From Lingula anatina (Eukaryota; Brachiopoda; Lingulata; Lingulida; Lingulidae): a DNA stretch of 64,000 nucleotides. The notes beneath the pieces were generated by a model. That model saw only the letters and a list, made by a program, of their open reading frames with translations, did not search any database and was not told where the DNA came from. Below, piece by piece: positions 34,701 through 46,448 of the stretch. Position numbers and translations under genes: made by a program. The stretch covers positions 376,255 to 440,254 of the forward strand of contig NW_019775147.1 of the NCBI RefSeq assembly GCF_001039355.2, in the 5' to 3' direction. How positions within the stretch are numbered: the stretch's first letter is position 1; every line of letters starts with the position of its first letter.

Positions 34701-37700
34701 AAAGGAGCCTCTTTAATATATTAAGTTTATCTGGCCTTGAATGCATGTTTAGGATCTATTCATTTACAGACTCTGTATGCTGCCAAGTTTTCTAAACATT
34801 CACAAATTTTGTAAGGGGGGCTTTGTGTCTGTTACTTGTGGCTTAGATGGGCCATACTGTGTAGCAGAAGCTTTGGATGACAGGTGCAAATACATGTCCT
34901 GCCAAAGTATGTTGCCAAAATAGGTAGGGTGAAGATGTGTGTGTTAATTGCTGATAATTGCCAAGTAAAACAAACTTGTTATGTCTGCCAAGGAAGTTAT
35001 GTTTTCACCCCTGTTTGTTTGGTAAAATGTGTTTTTTACTGGTAACTGCCAAGTAAAATGAATTTGTTATAATTAACAGACATTTAAGCCACTTAAGTTG
35101 ATAGCAATTTAGTTAGACTCCCCAGGGAGATAGATAGAACCAACCAAATATCTGTGGGAATGGTCCTTAAAACAGCAATGGAATGTTTGCATGTTATGAA
35201 GGGTTTTTTGGACCAGTTGAATATGCAAGGTCATAGAAATCCTCAAAGTCACATAGTTGAATGTGCCATTCTCCAAAATAGTTCTCTCTAAACTAGCACA
35301 TAAAATTCATTTACTAAATATCAGAGAATCATGCAAAAATGCCAGTAAATTACATCACTAAAGTGGGAGACACAGGATGTGTATTCATTCCTGAACTGGA
35401 TTATCTATGACAAAAACGTATACTAGTCGGTGGAGGGATACGCATATTTATATGCAGAGATGTTTAGACATATACAGCATCCATTTTAAAACCACTTTGA
35501 ACCCTTTCTTAACATTGTTAGATACTAAGGTAATTACTCAAGGGAGTACTAGTCAGTTAGCCAGTACTAAGTATACAAATACACACATTTCAACAACCAT
35601 ATGGTAATTACATTAATTACTTGATTTTTTTCAATGAGCAAAAATGATCAAACTTTCCAAAATATAATTTTCTAATCACAAAAATTATATTGTTGGATAG
35701 CATTTGTTTTTACTAAATTGAATAGAACTATTGGATAGCCAGTTTTTATTATTATTACAATTGTTATTAATATTATTATTTTTGCAACCACTCAATAGGA
35801 ATGTACTTATTATAAAAAATTATGACATAAAAAAGTACAGTATCTGTAAAATTCACAATTTCCCCCATTTTCCCCCCACTGAAAAAATCAGGTAATTGCC
35901 GTAATTACCATATGCTTGTTGAAGTGTGTGTATTTTAAATGATTTACATGCTTAGTTACTGGCTGAGGTATCCCCCCACTCCCTTCTTGACCTGGGAATT
36001 GCTACAGTTGTGACGAGGACAATTGTGACAGTGGTGTATCCTCATGCCATGGCCCAAAGAGTAGGAGACCAAGCTACTGCAATCTAGTTATGTAAAGGCT
36101 TGTGAAAAGTAATACTCACTGATAGAAATTATTTATCAGGCTTTCAGTGGCTTACTTATAGATGAGGGGATATGAGATTGTTTATGTTAATCTACTGTAT
36201 ATTGTTAGTTCAATAATTAATAAATTTAATAAGAACTTGAAATACATGATTTTAATTTCAGTTTTGATTTTAGTATTGTTTTGGCAGTAAAAAGTTATTT
36301 ACCTAGAAAAATTAAATGTGTACGTGAACAAAAATTTTATTTGCATTTAATATATATTTGGCCCAGTTGAGTGGTTTTTAATCAATTTTTATCTGTCCTG
36401 TTTGCAGTTTTGATTAGAAGATAATCTGCTAAACCAAGGCCCTTTTCTCCTACACAGTGCCCTCTCAACGAGGCCTATCCTGCATTTTTCTGCCAATTCG
36501 AATTTTCATTGGAAAAAGACAATGTTCTACTACTTACAAAACATTGCTCGATCTGTCCATGCTCTTGGATTATAGTAAATGGTTTCTGATTAAATAATTA
36601 GGTTCCCATTACCATGTTCTGCAAGTTGAGGGTTTATCTTTAAATATCTTTCTTAATAAAAAGGTTTGAAAATGGGAAAGATCCAGTTAGTAGCATTGCA
36701 GTATATGTAGACAAGAAAATGACTTTGGGATATTTTCAAAAGAGGATTTTATACTCAAAAATTGACCAAGTGAACCATTAAATTAGATTATGTGTGCTAA
36801 GTTGTATTCATAGTTAAGTGAGAGAACTTAAATGAAATTGAGCTATTTGACCAGTGTATATTACTTGTTTCTTTAAGTATAAAATTGTGTCTGCAAAACC
36901 TGTTTTATCCCAGATCTTCCAAGATTTTATACTACTCTTATTATAGGAAATGAGTTCCAAATTATGTAAGGTAAATAGGGCTTTGTGAACTGGGTCAGAC
37001 GTGTTGTAAGTACATATAAACTAGGTCATATGTATTATATAAAATGAAGGCCGTGGTTATTTTATAGAGAAAAGATTCCTGTGTTTATTATATTAAAAGA
37101 GACACATTTTATTAAGAAAGAATGTTTCTGAATATAGATGTTATCAGCTTTGTGACGCACCCAGCATCATTTCGATTCAAAACTGTATTTAGACTAGCGG
37201 CCACCTGGTGGTTTGTGTTGGTGCCTGGGAGGCAGTTCACCCTCTGGGTCACCCTGGAAGTCTGACCCTCTATAGCTGCTCTCCAACCTGCTCACTCAAC
37301 TTAGTGATAATTTTTATCGTGTCATTTGGTGGTGGTGTTACTGTCCTTATGCGTCCTGAGTCTTATGTGGTGTGACAGGTGTCCTTATGTGACCCAAAGT
37401 AGAGGTCAGAAGAATGTATGCCAGTTTTGTTGTCAGCCAGATGCTGGTGTCACAGACGCAGGTTACAGGAATAAAATGTCAACTTGGTGCAGAAATAATT
37501 GTCTACAAAAGTTTTTTTTTTCTTTTTATGCCTAAGGGAACCTGTTGGGGGTTCCCATTGTGAACATTGTCAGAATGGGCTCAATTTTCTAACTAAATGC
37601 TTCTTACTGACTGAAATACACCCCCATTTTCTAAAATAGGGGTACAGATTGACCTGTATGTAGAAGTGCAAGTTGACACTTGGGTTAAGTTTGGTGTCTA

Positions 37701-40700
37701 ACCACTCGAAAGAAAGCACGGCTGTCATGTGACTTGCGCTTTTAAACAGAAGTCAGAGGTTGAACCCACTGTTCAAACATTCCATCCAGAACTGAGACAG
37801 GTTTCTCAGTCTCAGCAGGGAGGAGAGGGTGGACATTGTTTTTGTTGTCTCCTCAAAATGCTGAAGGCATTTCTTCAGCAGATAGCATTAGCTCGTGGTA
37901 AGCGTCAGCATATTAAAAATGGTAAGTTCACGGTTAGACGTCACTTGCTCAAGATGTTCATTTAGGTAACAGAAATAGGTGGAGAGTCTTTGGAAGGTTG
38001 GTTAAAAAGCAAACAAATTGACAGTGCAGGGTTTTATGTGCTAAATATTTTGAGCAGCCATATATGCTTGGGAGGTTACTTTTTTAATTCATGAGCAGGT
38101 TAATTAGATGTTATACAGACGGCACTGAATAAAATGTCACATATAAATGCAGACAAATTTTTTTTCTCCTACAATATGCTACTTCTTGTGTACCAGTTTA
38201 TCTTTGACATGCACACACTTAAAATTCATGAACATTCAACTTTCAGGTGACAGTGAACCAAAGAGAAGTACTCCAGTCGACAAGGCAAAAGCTCTCAGTT
38301 CCTCCCCCAGCTATGATGCTGCCTCAGCTTTCCTGGGGCCCCAGATTTGGGATAGGACCCTGCCCATGGATAATGATTTCAAGCTGGAATACATGGACCT
38401 GGACGAGTTTCTCTTCGAGAATGGCATACCACTGACTCACGAAGACGGTGTGGGGGAGGAGGAGGGAGACAGCCAGTCCTCCAATGCCTCCTTGACCATT
38501 GCTCCCGAGTCTCCCCCTGCTACTTCACTGCCTTTGATACAAAGTAAACNCCCCCCCCCCACACACACACACACACACACACAAATTGGCATTTATAAAT
38601 GAGTTGCCAGTGGGCACTTACATCGTAAAAGTTAAACTATTCTGCGTAAAACGCAACAAGTAATTGATATTCTAATTGCCCTTCTAGTATAATTATAACA
38701 AGGTTGAGTTACACATTTTATTGCATTATAAAGTTAAATGCTTAGTTGTTATCCTGAGGAATTACTCATGTGTGAAAACAAATCTGTGTAGGTTGCAAAA
38801 ATGCAAATATAAAGGAGCCTCTTTAATATATTAAGTTTATCTGGCCTTGAATGCATGTTCAGGATCTATTCATTTACAGACTCTGTATGCTGCCAAGTTT
38901 TCTAAACATTCACAAATTTTGTAAGGGGGGCTTTGTGTCTGTTACTTGTGGTTTAGATGGCCCATACTGTGTAGCAAAAGCTTTGGATGACAGGTGCAAA
39001 TACATGTCCTGCCAAAGTATGTTGCCAAAATAGGTAGGGTGAAGATGTGTGTGTTGATTGCTGGTAACTGCCAAGTAAAACAAACTTGTTATGTTGGCCA
39101 AGGAAGTTATGTTTTCACCCCTGTTTGTTTGGTAAAATGTGTGTCTTACTGGTAACTGCCAAATAAAATGAATTTGTTATAACAAACAGACATTTAAGCC
39201 GGTTAAGTTGATAGCAATTTAGTTAGACTCCCCAGGGAGATAGATAGACCCAACCAAATATCTTTGGGAATGGTCCTTAAAACAGCAATGGAATGTTTGC
39301 ATGTTATGAAGGGTTTTTTGGACCAGTTGAATATGCAAGGTCATAGAAATCCTCAAAGTCAAATAGTTGAATGTGCCATTTTCCAAAATAGTTCTCTCTA
39401 AACTAGCACATAAAATTCATTTGCTAAATATCAGAGAATCATGCAAAAATTCCAGTAAATTACATCACTAAAGTGGGAGATACAGGATGTGTATTCATTC
39501 CTGAACTGGATTATCTATGACAAAAACGTATGCTAGTCTGTGGAGGGATACACATATTTATATGCAGAGATGTTTAGACATATACAGCCTCCATTTTAAA
39601 ACCACTTTGAACCCTTTCTTACTATTGTTAGATACTAAGGTAATTACTCAAGGGAGTACTAGTAATTTAGCCAGTACTAAGTATACAAATACACACATTT
39701 CAACAACCATATGGTAATTACAGTAAATACTTGATTTTTTTTCAATGAGCAAACTTTCCAAAATATAATTTTCTAATCACAAAAATTATATTGTTGGATA
39801 GCATTTGTTTTTACTAAATTGAATAGAACTATTGGATAGCCGGTTTTTATTATTATTACAATTATTATTAATATTATTATTTTTGCAACCACTCAATAGG
39901 AATGTACTAATTATAAAAAAATTATGACATAAAAAAGTACAGTATCTGTAAAATTCACAATTTCCCCCATTTTCCCCCCACTGAAAAAATCAGGTAATTG
40001 CCGTAATTACCATATGCTTGTTGAAATGTGTGTATTTTAAATGATTTACATGCTCAGTTACTGGCTGAGGTATCCCCCTCTCCCTTCTTGACCTGGGAAT
40101 TGCTACAGTTGTGACAAGGACAATTGTGACAGTGGTGTATCCTCATGCCATGGCCCAAAGAGTAGAAGACCAAGCTACAGCAATCTTTAAGGCTTGTGAA
40201 AAGTAATACTCACTGATAGAATTTATTTATCAGGCTTTCAGTGGCTTGCTTATAGATGAGGGGATATGAGATTGTTTATGTTAATCTACTGTATATTGTT
40301 AGTTCAATAATTAATAAATTTAATAAGAACTTGAAATACATGATTTTAATTTCAGTTTTGATTTTAGTATTGTTTTGGCAGTAAAAAGTTATTTACCTAG
40401 AAAAATTAAATGTGTACGTGAACAAAAATTTTATTTGCATTTAATATATATTTGGCCCAGTTGAGTGGTTTTTAATCAATTTTTATCTGTCCTGTTTGCA
40501 GTTTTGATTAGAAGATAATCTGCTAAACCAAGGCCCTTTTCTCCTACACAGTGCCCTCTCAACGAGGCCTATCCTGCATTTTTCTGCCAATTCGAATTTT
40601 CATCGGAAAAAGACAATGTTCTACTACTTACAAAACATTGCTCGATCTGTCCATGCTCTTGGATTATAGTAAATGGTTTCTGATTAAATAATTAGGTTCC

Positions 40701-43700
40701 CATTACCAAGACTGCCATGTTCTGCAAGTTGAGGGTTTATCTTTAAATATCTTTCTTAATAAAAAGGTTTGAAATGGGAAAGATCCAGTTAGTAGCATTG
40801 CAGTATATGTAGACAAGAAAATGACTTTGGGATATTTTCAAAAGAGGATTCTATACTCAAAAATTGACCAAGTGAACCATTAAATTAGATTATGTGTGCT
40901 AAGTTGTATGAATGAATTCATAGTTAAGTGAGAGAACTTAAATGAAATTGAGCTATTTGACCAGTGTATATTACTTGTTTCTTTAAGTATAAAATTGTGT
41001 CTGCAAAACCTGTTTTATCCCAGATCTTCCAAGATTTTATACTACTCTTATTATATGAAATGAATTCCAAATTATGTAAGGTAAATAGGGCTTTGTGAAC
41101 TGGGTCAGACGTGTTGTAAGTACATATAAACTAGGTCATATGTATTATATAAAATGAAGGCCGTGGTAATTTTATAGAGAAAAGATTCCTGTGGTTATTA
41201 TATTAAAAGAGACACATTTTATTAAGAAAGAATGTTTCTGAATATAGATGTTATCAGCTTTGAGACACATCCAGCATCATTTCTATTCAAAACTGTATTT
41301 AGACTAGTGGCCACCTGGTGGTTTGTGTTGGTGCCTGGGAGGCAGTTCACCCTCTGGGTCACCCTGGAAGTCTGACCCTCTATAGCTGCTCTCCAACCTG
41401 CTCACTCAACTTGGTGATAAATTTTTCGTGTCATTTGGTGGTGGTGTTACTGTCCTTATGCGTCCTGAGTCTTATGTGGTGTGACAGGTGTCCTTATGTG
41501 ACCCAAAGTAGAGGTCAGAAGAATGTATGCCAGTTTTGTTGTCAGCCAGATGCTGGTGTCACAGACGCAGGTTACAGGAATAAAATGTCAACTTGGTGCA
41601 GAAATAATTGTCTACAAAAGTTTTTTTTTTCTTTTTCTTTTTATGCTTAAGGGAACCTGTTGGGGGTTCCCATTGTGAACACTGTCAGAATGGGCTCAAT
41701 TTTCTAACTAAATGCTTCTTACTGACTGAAATACACCCCCATTTTCTAAAATAAGGGTACAGATTGACCCGTAAGTAGAAGTGCAAGTTGACACTTGGGT
41801 TAAGTTTGGTGTCTATCCACTCGAAAGAAAGCACTGCTGTCATGTGACTTGCGCTTTTAAACAGAAGTCAGAGGTTGATCCCACTGTTCAAACATTCCAT
41901 CCAGAACTGAGACAGGTTTCTCAGTCTCAGCAGGGAGGAGAGGGTGGACATTGTTTTTGTTGTCTCCTCAAAATGCTGAAGGCATTTCTTCAGCAGATAG
42001 CATTAGCTCGTGGTAAGCGTCAGCATATTAAAAATGGTAAGTTCACGGTTAGACGTCACTTGCTCAAGATGTTCATTTAGGTAACAGAAATAGGTGGAGA
42101 GTCTTTGGAAGGTTGGTTAAAAAGCAAACAAATTGACAATGCAGGGTTTTATGTGCTAAATATTTTGAGCAGCCATATATGCTTGGGAGGTTACTTTTTT
42201 AATTCATGAGCAGGTTAATTAGATGTTATACAGAGGGAACTGAATAAAATGCCATGTATAAATCCAGACAAATTTTTTTTCTCCTACAATATGCTACTTC
42301 TTGTGTACCAGTTTATCTTTGACATGCACACACTTAAAATTAATGAACATTACAACTTTCAGGTGACAGTGAACCAAAGAGAAGTACTCCAGTCGACAAG
42401 GCAAAAGCTCTCAGTTCCTCCCCCAGCTATGATGCTGCCTCGGCTTTCCTGGGGCCCCAGATTTGGGATAGGACCCTGCCCATGGATAATGACTTCAAGC
42501 TGGAATACATGGACCTGGACGAGTTTCTCTTCGAGAATGGCATACCACTGACTCACGAGGATGGTGTGGGGGAGGAGGAAGGAGACAGCCAGTCCTCCAA
42601 TGCCTCCCTGACCATTGCTCCCGAGTCTCCCCCTGCTACTTCACTGCCTTTGATACAAAGTAAACTTTACTGTTTTTCCTTTTAATACAGAAGTAATGTT
42701 TAATTTTTACCCTTGATACAGAGTGAAATGCAAGTGTTTTTATTTATAATTTTTATAATTGTTTATTCAAGATGGTCTCTTTTCATCTAGAAATGTAGTA
42801 ATCAGTGAATCACTAATTATGCATTTGTATATTTTTTAAACAGAAGTTCACTGGAAATGTCTTTACTGTGAAGGAGCTATACAAATGATATCAAATTTTG
42901 TAATGTATTGTCTTAAATCAAATTGGACTCCGGCCATTGCACAATCTGCTCATATTCCTTATTCCAGTGTCTGCCTCCCCAAGTGCCAGTCCAAAACGGT
43001 CCATGTCCTCCCCAGAACCAGGGGCTGCTGGCGGCAGCATTGACATTGATAAAATAATCAAAGTTGACTATGAAGTCAGTAAGTCCGATCTGGCCTTGGC
43101 TACCATTCCAGGTAAAGACCCAGGAAGTAGGTACACGTTTTCCTTTTTCACATGACAGCTCAGGAACTTTCTGAATTGACATTGGTGGGATACCAGTAAA
43201 AATCATAGAATGGCTTTGGTTGTACTTGCTGACAAATATTTCACTGCGTGCCATTTTAGCTTTCACAAACCTGTGGTAACTTGCACCATGTAAGAACATT
43301 TTTGAAATGTCAAAGGCATGCATTTGCCACAAGCACTGTTAAGCTGAAATGACCTCTGTGATATTGTCCATTAGTACTCCAAGTCTAGATTTCTATCTGT
43401 CATGAACCTTGTGTATTTAAACATATTTTTTCATTTTATCAAATCTGTTTTATTTATTTACTTTCTTTTTAATGAAGAAAAGAGGTTACCAAAATCTCTA
43501 AATTTGTTAAGGAGAGAGGGCAGGTGGAGTTTGTAACATTTTAAGTAAATCCTCAGTCATAAAAGTGTAAATTGGATGTTACCTTATAATTGCTTATTAA
43601 TATCCTTTTGAAAATCATTTTAAGGGGAAAAACAAGGTCATGCAATTGAATGTCTAGGATTTTATTATCCCGTCTGCAATGCACTCAGTTTCTGAAATAA

Positions 43701-46448
43701 GTCTTTATAGTACTAGTAAACATAAGAACAATTTGCTTCAGCATTTTCAAGCTACATAAGCATTTCTGCAAGAGGGGATAAACAGTTTGCATGTGACAGT
43801 TTTGTAAGAGTTAAGGATCACCATTAATGCATTTTTTTGTCTCTTTGTATCTTATTCTCCTGATGCGAATGCAATTTGTCCTGACCATTATATATATATA
43901 TATTTCATGTATGTGAAATTCTGCTCCCCTGCTTACCTTCATCATTAATTTAACTGTTTTACATATATATTTAAAACAATCTTCAAAATTTACTCAATTT
44001 ACAAATTAAAACTATATTGAGCCATTATTACTGTAGTGTCTTTAATGTTTGTTTGACCATTTTAAACAAACAGTTCTTTATTTATTTCTGTCAGAACTAA
44101 TGCACCTTGAAATTTGTGGCTGTGCGCCCATTTCTTGATATTTTTAGCCACCTTTATATCCTCCTACAAAATTTCAAAGTGTTTGCCTCTCAAAGGGAAA
44201 CCTGATGGTTTGCTTGGTTTTTAGAACATCCCCTCTAGAAATGAGCTTAAAGATGCTGTCCTTACTTGGAAGTTTTGGTCACTGACCTCTGTTTCACCCT
44301 TTTTATGACCTTTACCTTTTGACCTTACTTTAGGTCAGGATGGATTTGACCCCAGAAGAACAGCTTTCTCAGAAGAGGAGTTGAAACCGCAGCCGATGAT
44401 CAAGAAGTCGAAGAAGGTGGGTAAAGATGTTCTGAAACCATATTATTGTGAATGAGATGACTCTCTTTCACACACAAAAATATGTTTTGTAACAAATTTT
44501 AAGACTGAAAAAAGCCCAGAACACTTAGAATTTAGGTTAACTCTTGTGATAGCACAAAGAAACTGTCGCTGACCAATTTTAAACAGCCTAATTCACCTTG
44601 TATCAGTTAATAGCAAGGATTTCCTAATTAAAAATTGATAAATTGATTTTTTTATACAATTTTTTTCTCTAATTACTGCTGTATTGGCATTTATGAGGAC
44701 AAATTTTCACCTCAAAAGTTCTATTTGTGACTGGCATCACAGAAAAAAATGAACATTAGAAAATATATTTTTAAGAAAGTATATCTGTGTAGTCTCAAAC
44801 AAGATGAAGGGTTTCTTGCAATTTCTTAAATAAATATTTGTCTCCCACCAAGCAGATTAACAATATAGGCTTTTGTTGTTTATTTGGTCACGTTTGGTTG
44901 GTTTCCCTGCATTCAGCAGGGCACAGTGCTTAGGCAAACTGAATAGCAGTTCAGTGAAGCGCACATCCTTACCTTACTGACCTGCTAATTACAAAGCAAT
45001 ACTTTGTCAGTTCTTCCAGAGTGGAAGCTTTGACAGAACTGAATGAACGAGTTTGACTGTTTACTGAGAGAATAGTCTGTTATAAAAATCTTACAAAGGT
45101 AAAATTTTGGAAGAAGTGAGGCTCTTAAATGTGTAAAAACTAGAAATGCATACAAAGAGTACAAACTGACACCAAGTAGCCTTCACTGGTAAATTGTGGT
45201 ACTAGGAAAGGCATCCATTGCACAAGGTGATCCTTCGTGAAGCTTGCATAGGTAAAATAAATTTTAAGTTCTTGGATCCAGGTGACTGCAATTACAGTAC
45301 AGGCATTCTACTTTTTGTGGTTGAAAAAATGTAGATGAATCTGCTCTTTTCTAAACTGTCAGGGTTATAGCATGGAAACCTTTGTAGCATGCGTAACTTG
45401 ACATTGTTCTTGGTATAAGCAGTAAATATAGATAAACAACAAATGCTCACCTTTTCTCACAGTTTTGGAATAGCTTCAAAGAAGTAACGTCAAAGAACTA
45501 ATTCACGAGGAAAACTAATCTAAAAAAAGTAATAGACTAGTTACTGTAGGAGAAGACTCTTCTTTTCAACCCATTTTGGAAGTTAGATTTTTATTTTCAT
45601 TTTGCATATATTAATTGGACTTTGGCATATATTAAGTGAATTGGCATATATTAAGTGAACAAAAAATTTTAAACAAGCACCGTTGTTTATTTTATGCTTT
45701 TAAGGATTATTCAATAGAGTCTGTGTCATCATGGCTCTTCATCTACACTCAACCAAAAAAGTTCAGAAACAAATTTTTTCTTCAGTAATTAAAAAAACTA
45801 TGTAATGAAGTGGGGATATCTTTAGTGTATACTGATAGAATAAAGTAACAAATGGTGTGTGCATTACCCATCAATATTTGGTTAAAATGTTTACCTAAGC
45901 TCGTGGTTATTTCATAATTATTCAAAATGCCAATATTTACGAACTTTTTTTTTTGGTCCAGAGTATTAACCTAGGGCAGTCTTGAACTCGACTGTCTATC
46001 AGTAGAGGCAAGTTTGTATAAAACCCCTGTCAAGGAATGATGCGTATAAAACTTTTTTCAAAATTATTGAATCTAGTAAAAATTCCATTATTTTTAGGAT
46101 GCATAATTTTGACAATAACTTTTTTCATTTTTACAAAACACACGAAAATCAGGTTCCTAATAGGAATGATCAGGCCTGCTTTATGTTTTTATTGTTAAAT
46201 ATTCAATTTTTATTCAGATTTTTGTCCCAGAAGACTTGAAAGATGAACGTTACTGGCACAGGCGCAGGAAGAACAACGTGGCAGCCAAGCGGTCAAGGGA
46301 CGCCAGGCGAATAAAGGAAAATCAAATAGCCATGCGGGCATCTTATTTGGAGAGAGAAAATGCGGAGGTTAAGAAGCAAATGGAGAAAGTTCTGGCAGAA
46401 AATGTGCAGCTGAAGAAGAAGTTGGCAGTTTATGAAGGAAAGGCTTAA
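31638..46448 (+). CDS. PAR-domain bZIP transcription factor (HLF/TEF/DBP/Pdp1 family)
   Basis: The family binds TTAYGTAA-type sites as dimers and acts in clock output, detoxification and development. Exons: alternative first exons 31638-31719 (distal) or 37858-37897, also 41973-42012 in copy B (proximal); then 38247-38543 or its copy 42363-42659, 42968-43111, 44334-44416 and 46218-46448. Both first exons end in phase 1 and fit the next. The products are 278 (distal) or 264 (proximal) residues. The N-terminus has [12 protein letters not shown] as in HLF. The second exon has [14 protein letters not shown] and [18 protein letters not shown] (transactivation). The PAR region reads [10 protein letters not shown] and [17 protein letters not shown]. 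The basic region is [19 protein letters not shown], followed by a leucine zipper from about YLERENAEV to VYEGKA. One invertebrate gene probably represents the ancestor of HLF, TEF and DBP. The STXBP4 neighbour favours HLF-like ancestry. Confidence 0.9.
31720..34447. other. PAR-bZIP first intron (distal part)
   Basis: Nothing gene-like found; no clear repeat boundaries. AT-rich sequence. Confidence 0.4.
35084..35171. mobile_element. half of a GATCGATC-family MITE, copy A
   Basis: GACATTTAAGCC, TAGTTAGACTCCCCAGGGAG and ATATCTGTGGGAATGG match one end of the family at 23955. The other half is missing. Same remnant at 39186-39272 in copy B. Confidence 0.45.
37858..37897 (+). CDS. PAR-bZIP proximal alternative first exon, copy A
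   Basis: ATG at 37858 in the context CTCAAAATGC encodes [13 protein letters not shown] and one base of Gly, then donor GTAAGC. Phase 1 fits the exon at 38247. The frame is open upstream but holds no earlier ATG. The short LKAFLQQ helix resembles the leucine-rich start of family members. Upstream bases from about 37100 would be 5' UTR. Confidence 0.6.
38247..38543 (+). CDS. PAR-bZIP exon 2 (transactivation), copy A
   Basis: Two hundred ninety-seven bases, phase 1 at both ends, acceptor TTTCAG. It encodes the [14 protein letters not shown] and [14 protein letters not shown] segments and an acidic Ser-rich tail. Its donor GTAAAC is followed at once by the N. Confidence 0.88.
38550..38582. repeat. 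assembly N, C run and (CA)n
   Basis: Single N, then ten C and about eleven CA units; the counterpart at 34449-34473 is shorter. This marks the joint between the two copies. Confidence 0.9.
39186..39272. mobile_element. half of a GATCGATC-family MITE, copy B
   Basis: Allelic counterpart of 35084-35171. Confidence 0.45.
41973..42012 (+). CDS. PAR-bZIP proximal first exon, copy B
   Basis: Same 40 coding bases as 37858-37897, identical peptide. Confidence 0.6.
42363..42659 (+). CDS. PAR-bZIP exon 2 (transactivation), copy B
   Basis: Same 297-base exon as 38247-38543 with a few synonymous changes. Donor GTAAAC leads into the intron before 42968, so this copy is contiguous with the rest of the gene. 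Confidence 0.88.
42968..43111 (+). CDS. PAR-bZIP exon 3 (PAR region start)
   Basis: One hundred forty-four bases, acceptor TATTCCAG, donor GTAAAG. It encodes a Ser/Pro stretch, then [20 protein letters not shown] and ATIPG, the conserved entry to the PAR domain. Confidence 0.9.
43112..44333. other. PAR-bZIP intron 3
   Basis: No gene or clear repeat apart from a short TA run near 43890. Confidence 0.5.
44334..44416 (+). CDS. PAR-bZIP exon 4 (PAR domain)
   Basis: Eighty-three bases, acceptor ACTTTAG, donor GTGGGT. It encodes [20 protein letters not shown] and PMIKKSKK, the proline-and-acidic-rich signature with a basic end. Confidence 0.92.
44417..46217. other. PAR-bZIP intron 4
   Basis: Nothing gene-like. 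A small repeated phrase CATATATTAA(T/G)TG occurs three times near 45605-45660. Confidence 0.5.
46218..46448 (+). CDS. PAR-bZIP exon 5 (bZIP domain, stop)
   Basis: Acceptor TATTCAG. It encodes [20 protein letters not shown], the basic region [16 protein letters not shown] and a zipper with leucine or similar residues at heptad spacing, stop TAA at 46446-46448. The NNVAAKRSR core is diagnostic of the PAR subfamily rather than C/EBP. Confidence 0.95.
   Translation: MFVPEDLKDERYWHRRRKNNVAAKRSRDARRIKENQIAMRASYLERENAEVKKQMEKVLAENVQLKKKLAVYEGKA

Larger units (their letters stand above)
34449..38549. repeat. duplicated segment 2, copy A
   Basis: About 96-98 % identical to 38551-42665 in the same orientation. 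It begins in a C/CA run and ends six bases after the donor of the exon at 38247-38543, at the single N at 38550. Copy B starts in the same C/CA run. It contains one proximal first exon and one transactivation exon. Confidence 0.85.
38551..42665. repeat. duplicated segment 2, copy B
   Basis: Second copy of 34449-38549, directly after the single N. It continues past the exon donor into unique intron sequence, so copy B is the one physically joined to the downstream exons. Exon differences between the copies are synonymous where seen. Confidence 0.85.

Noticed and set aside
37326-37857. Extended N-terminus upstream of the proximal PAR-bZIP ATG
   Set aside because: The frame is open for a stretch but has no ATG before 37858 and no family resemblance; treated as 5' UTR.
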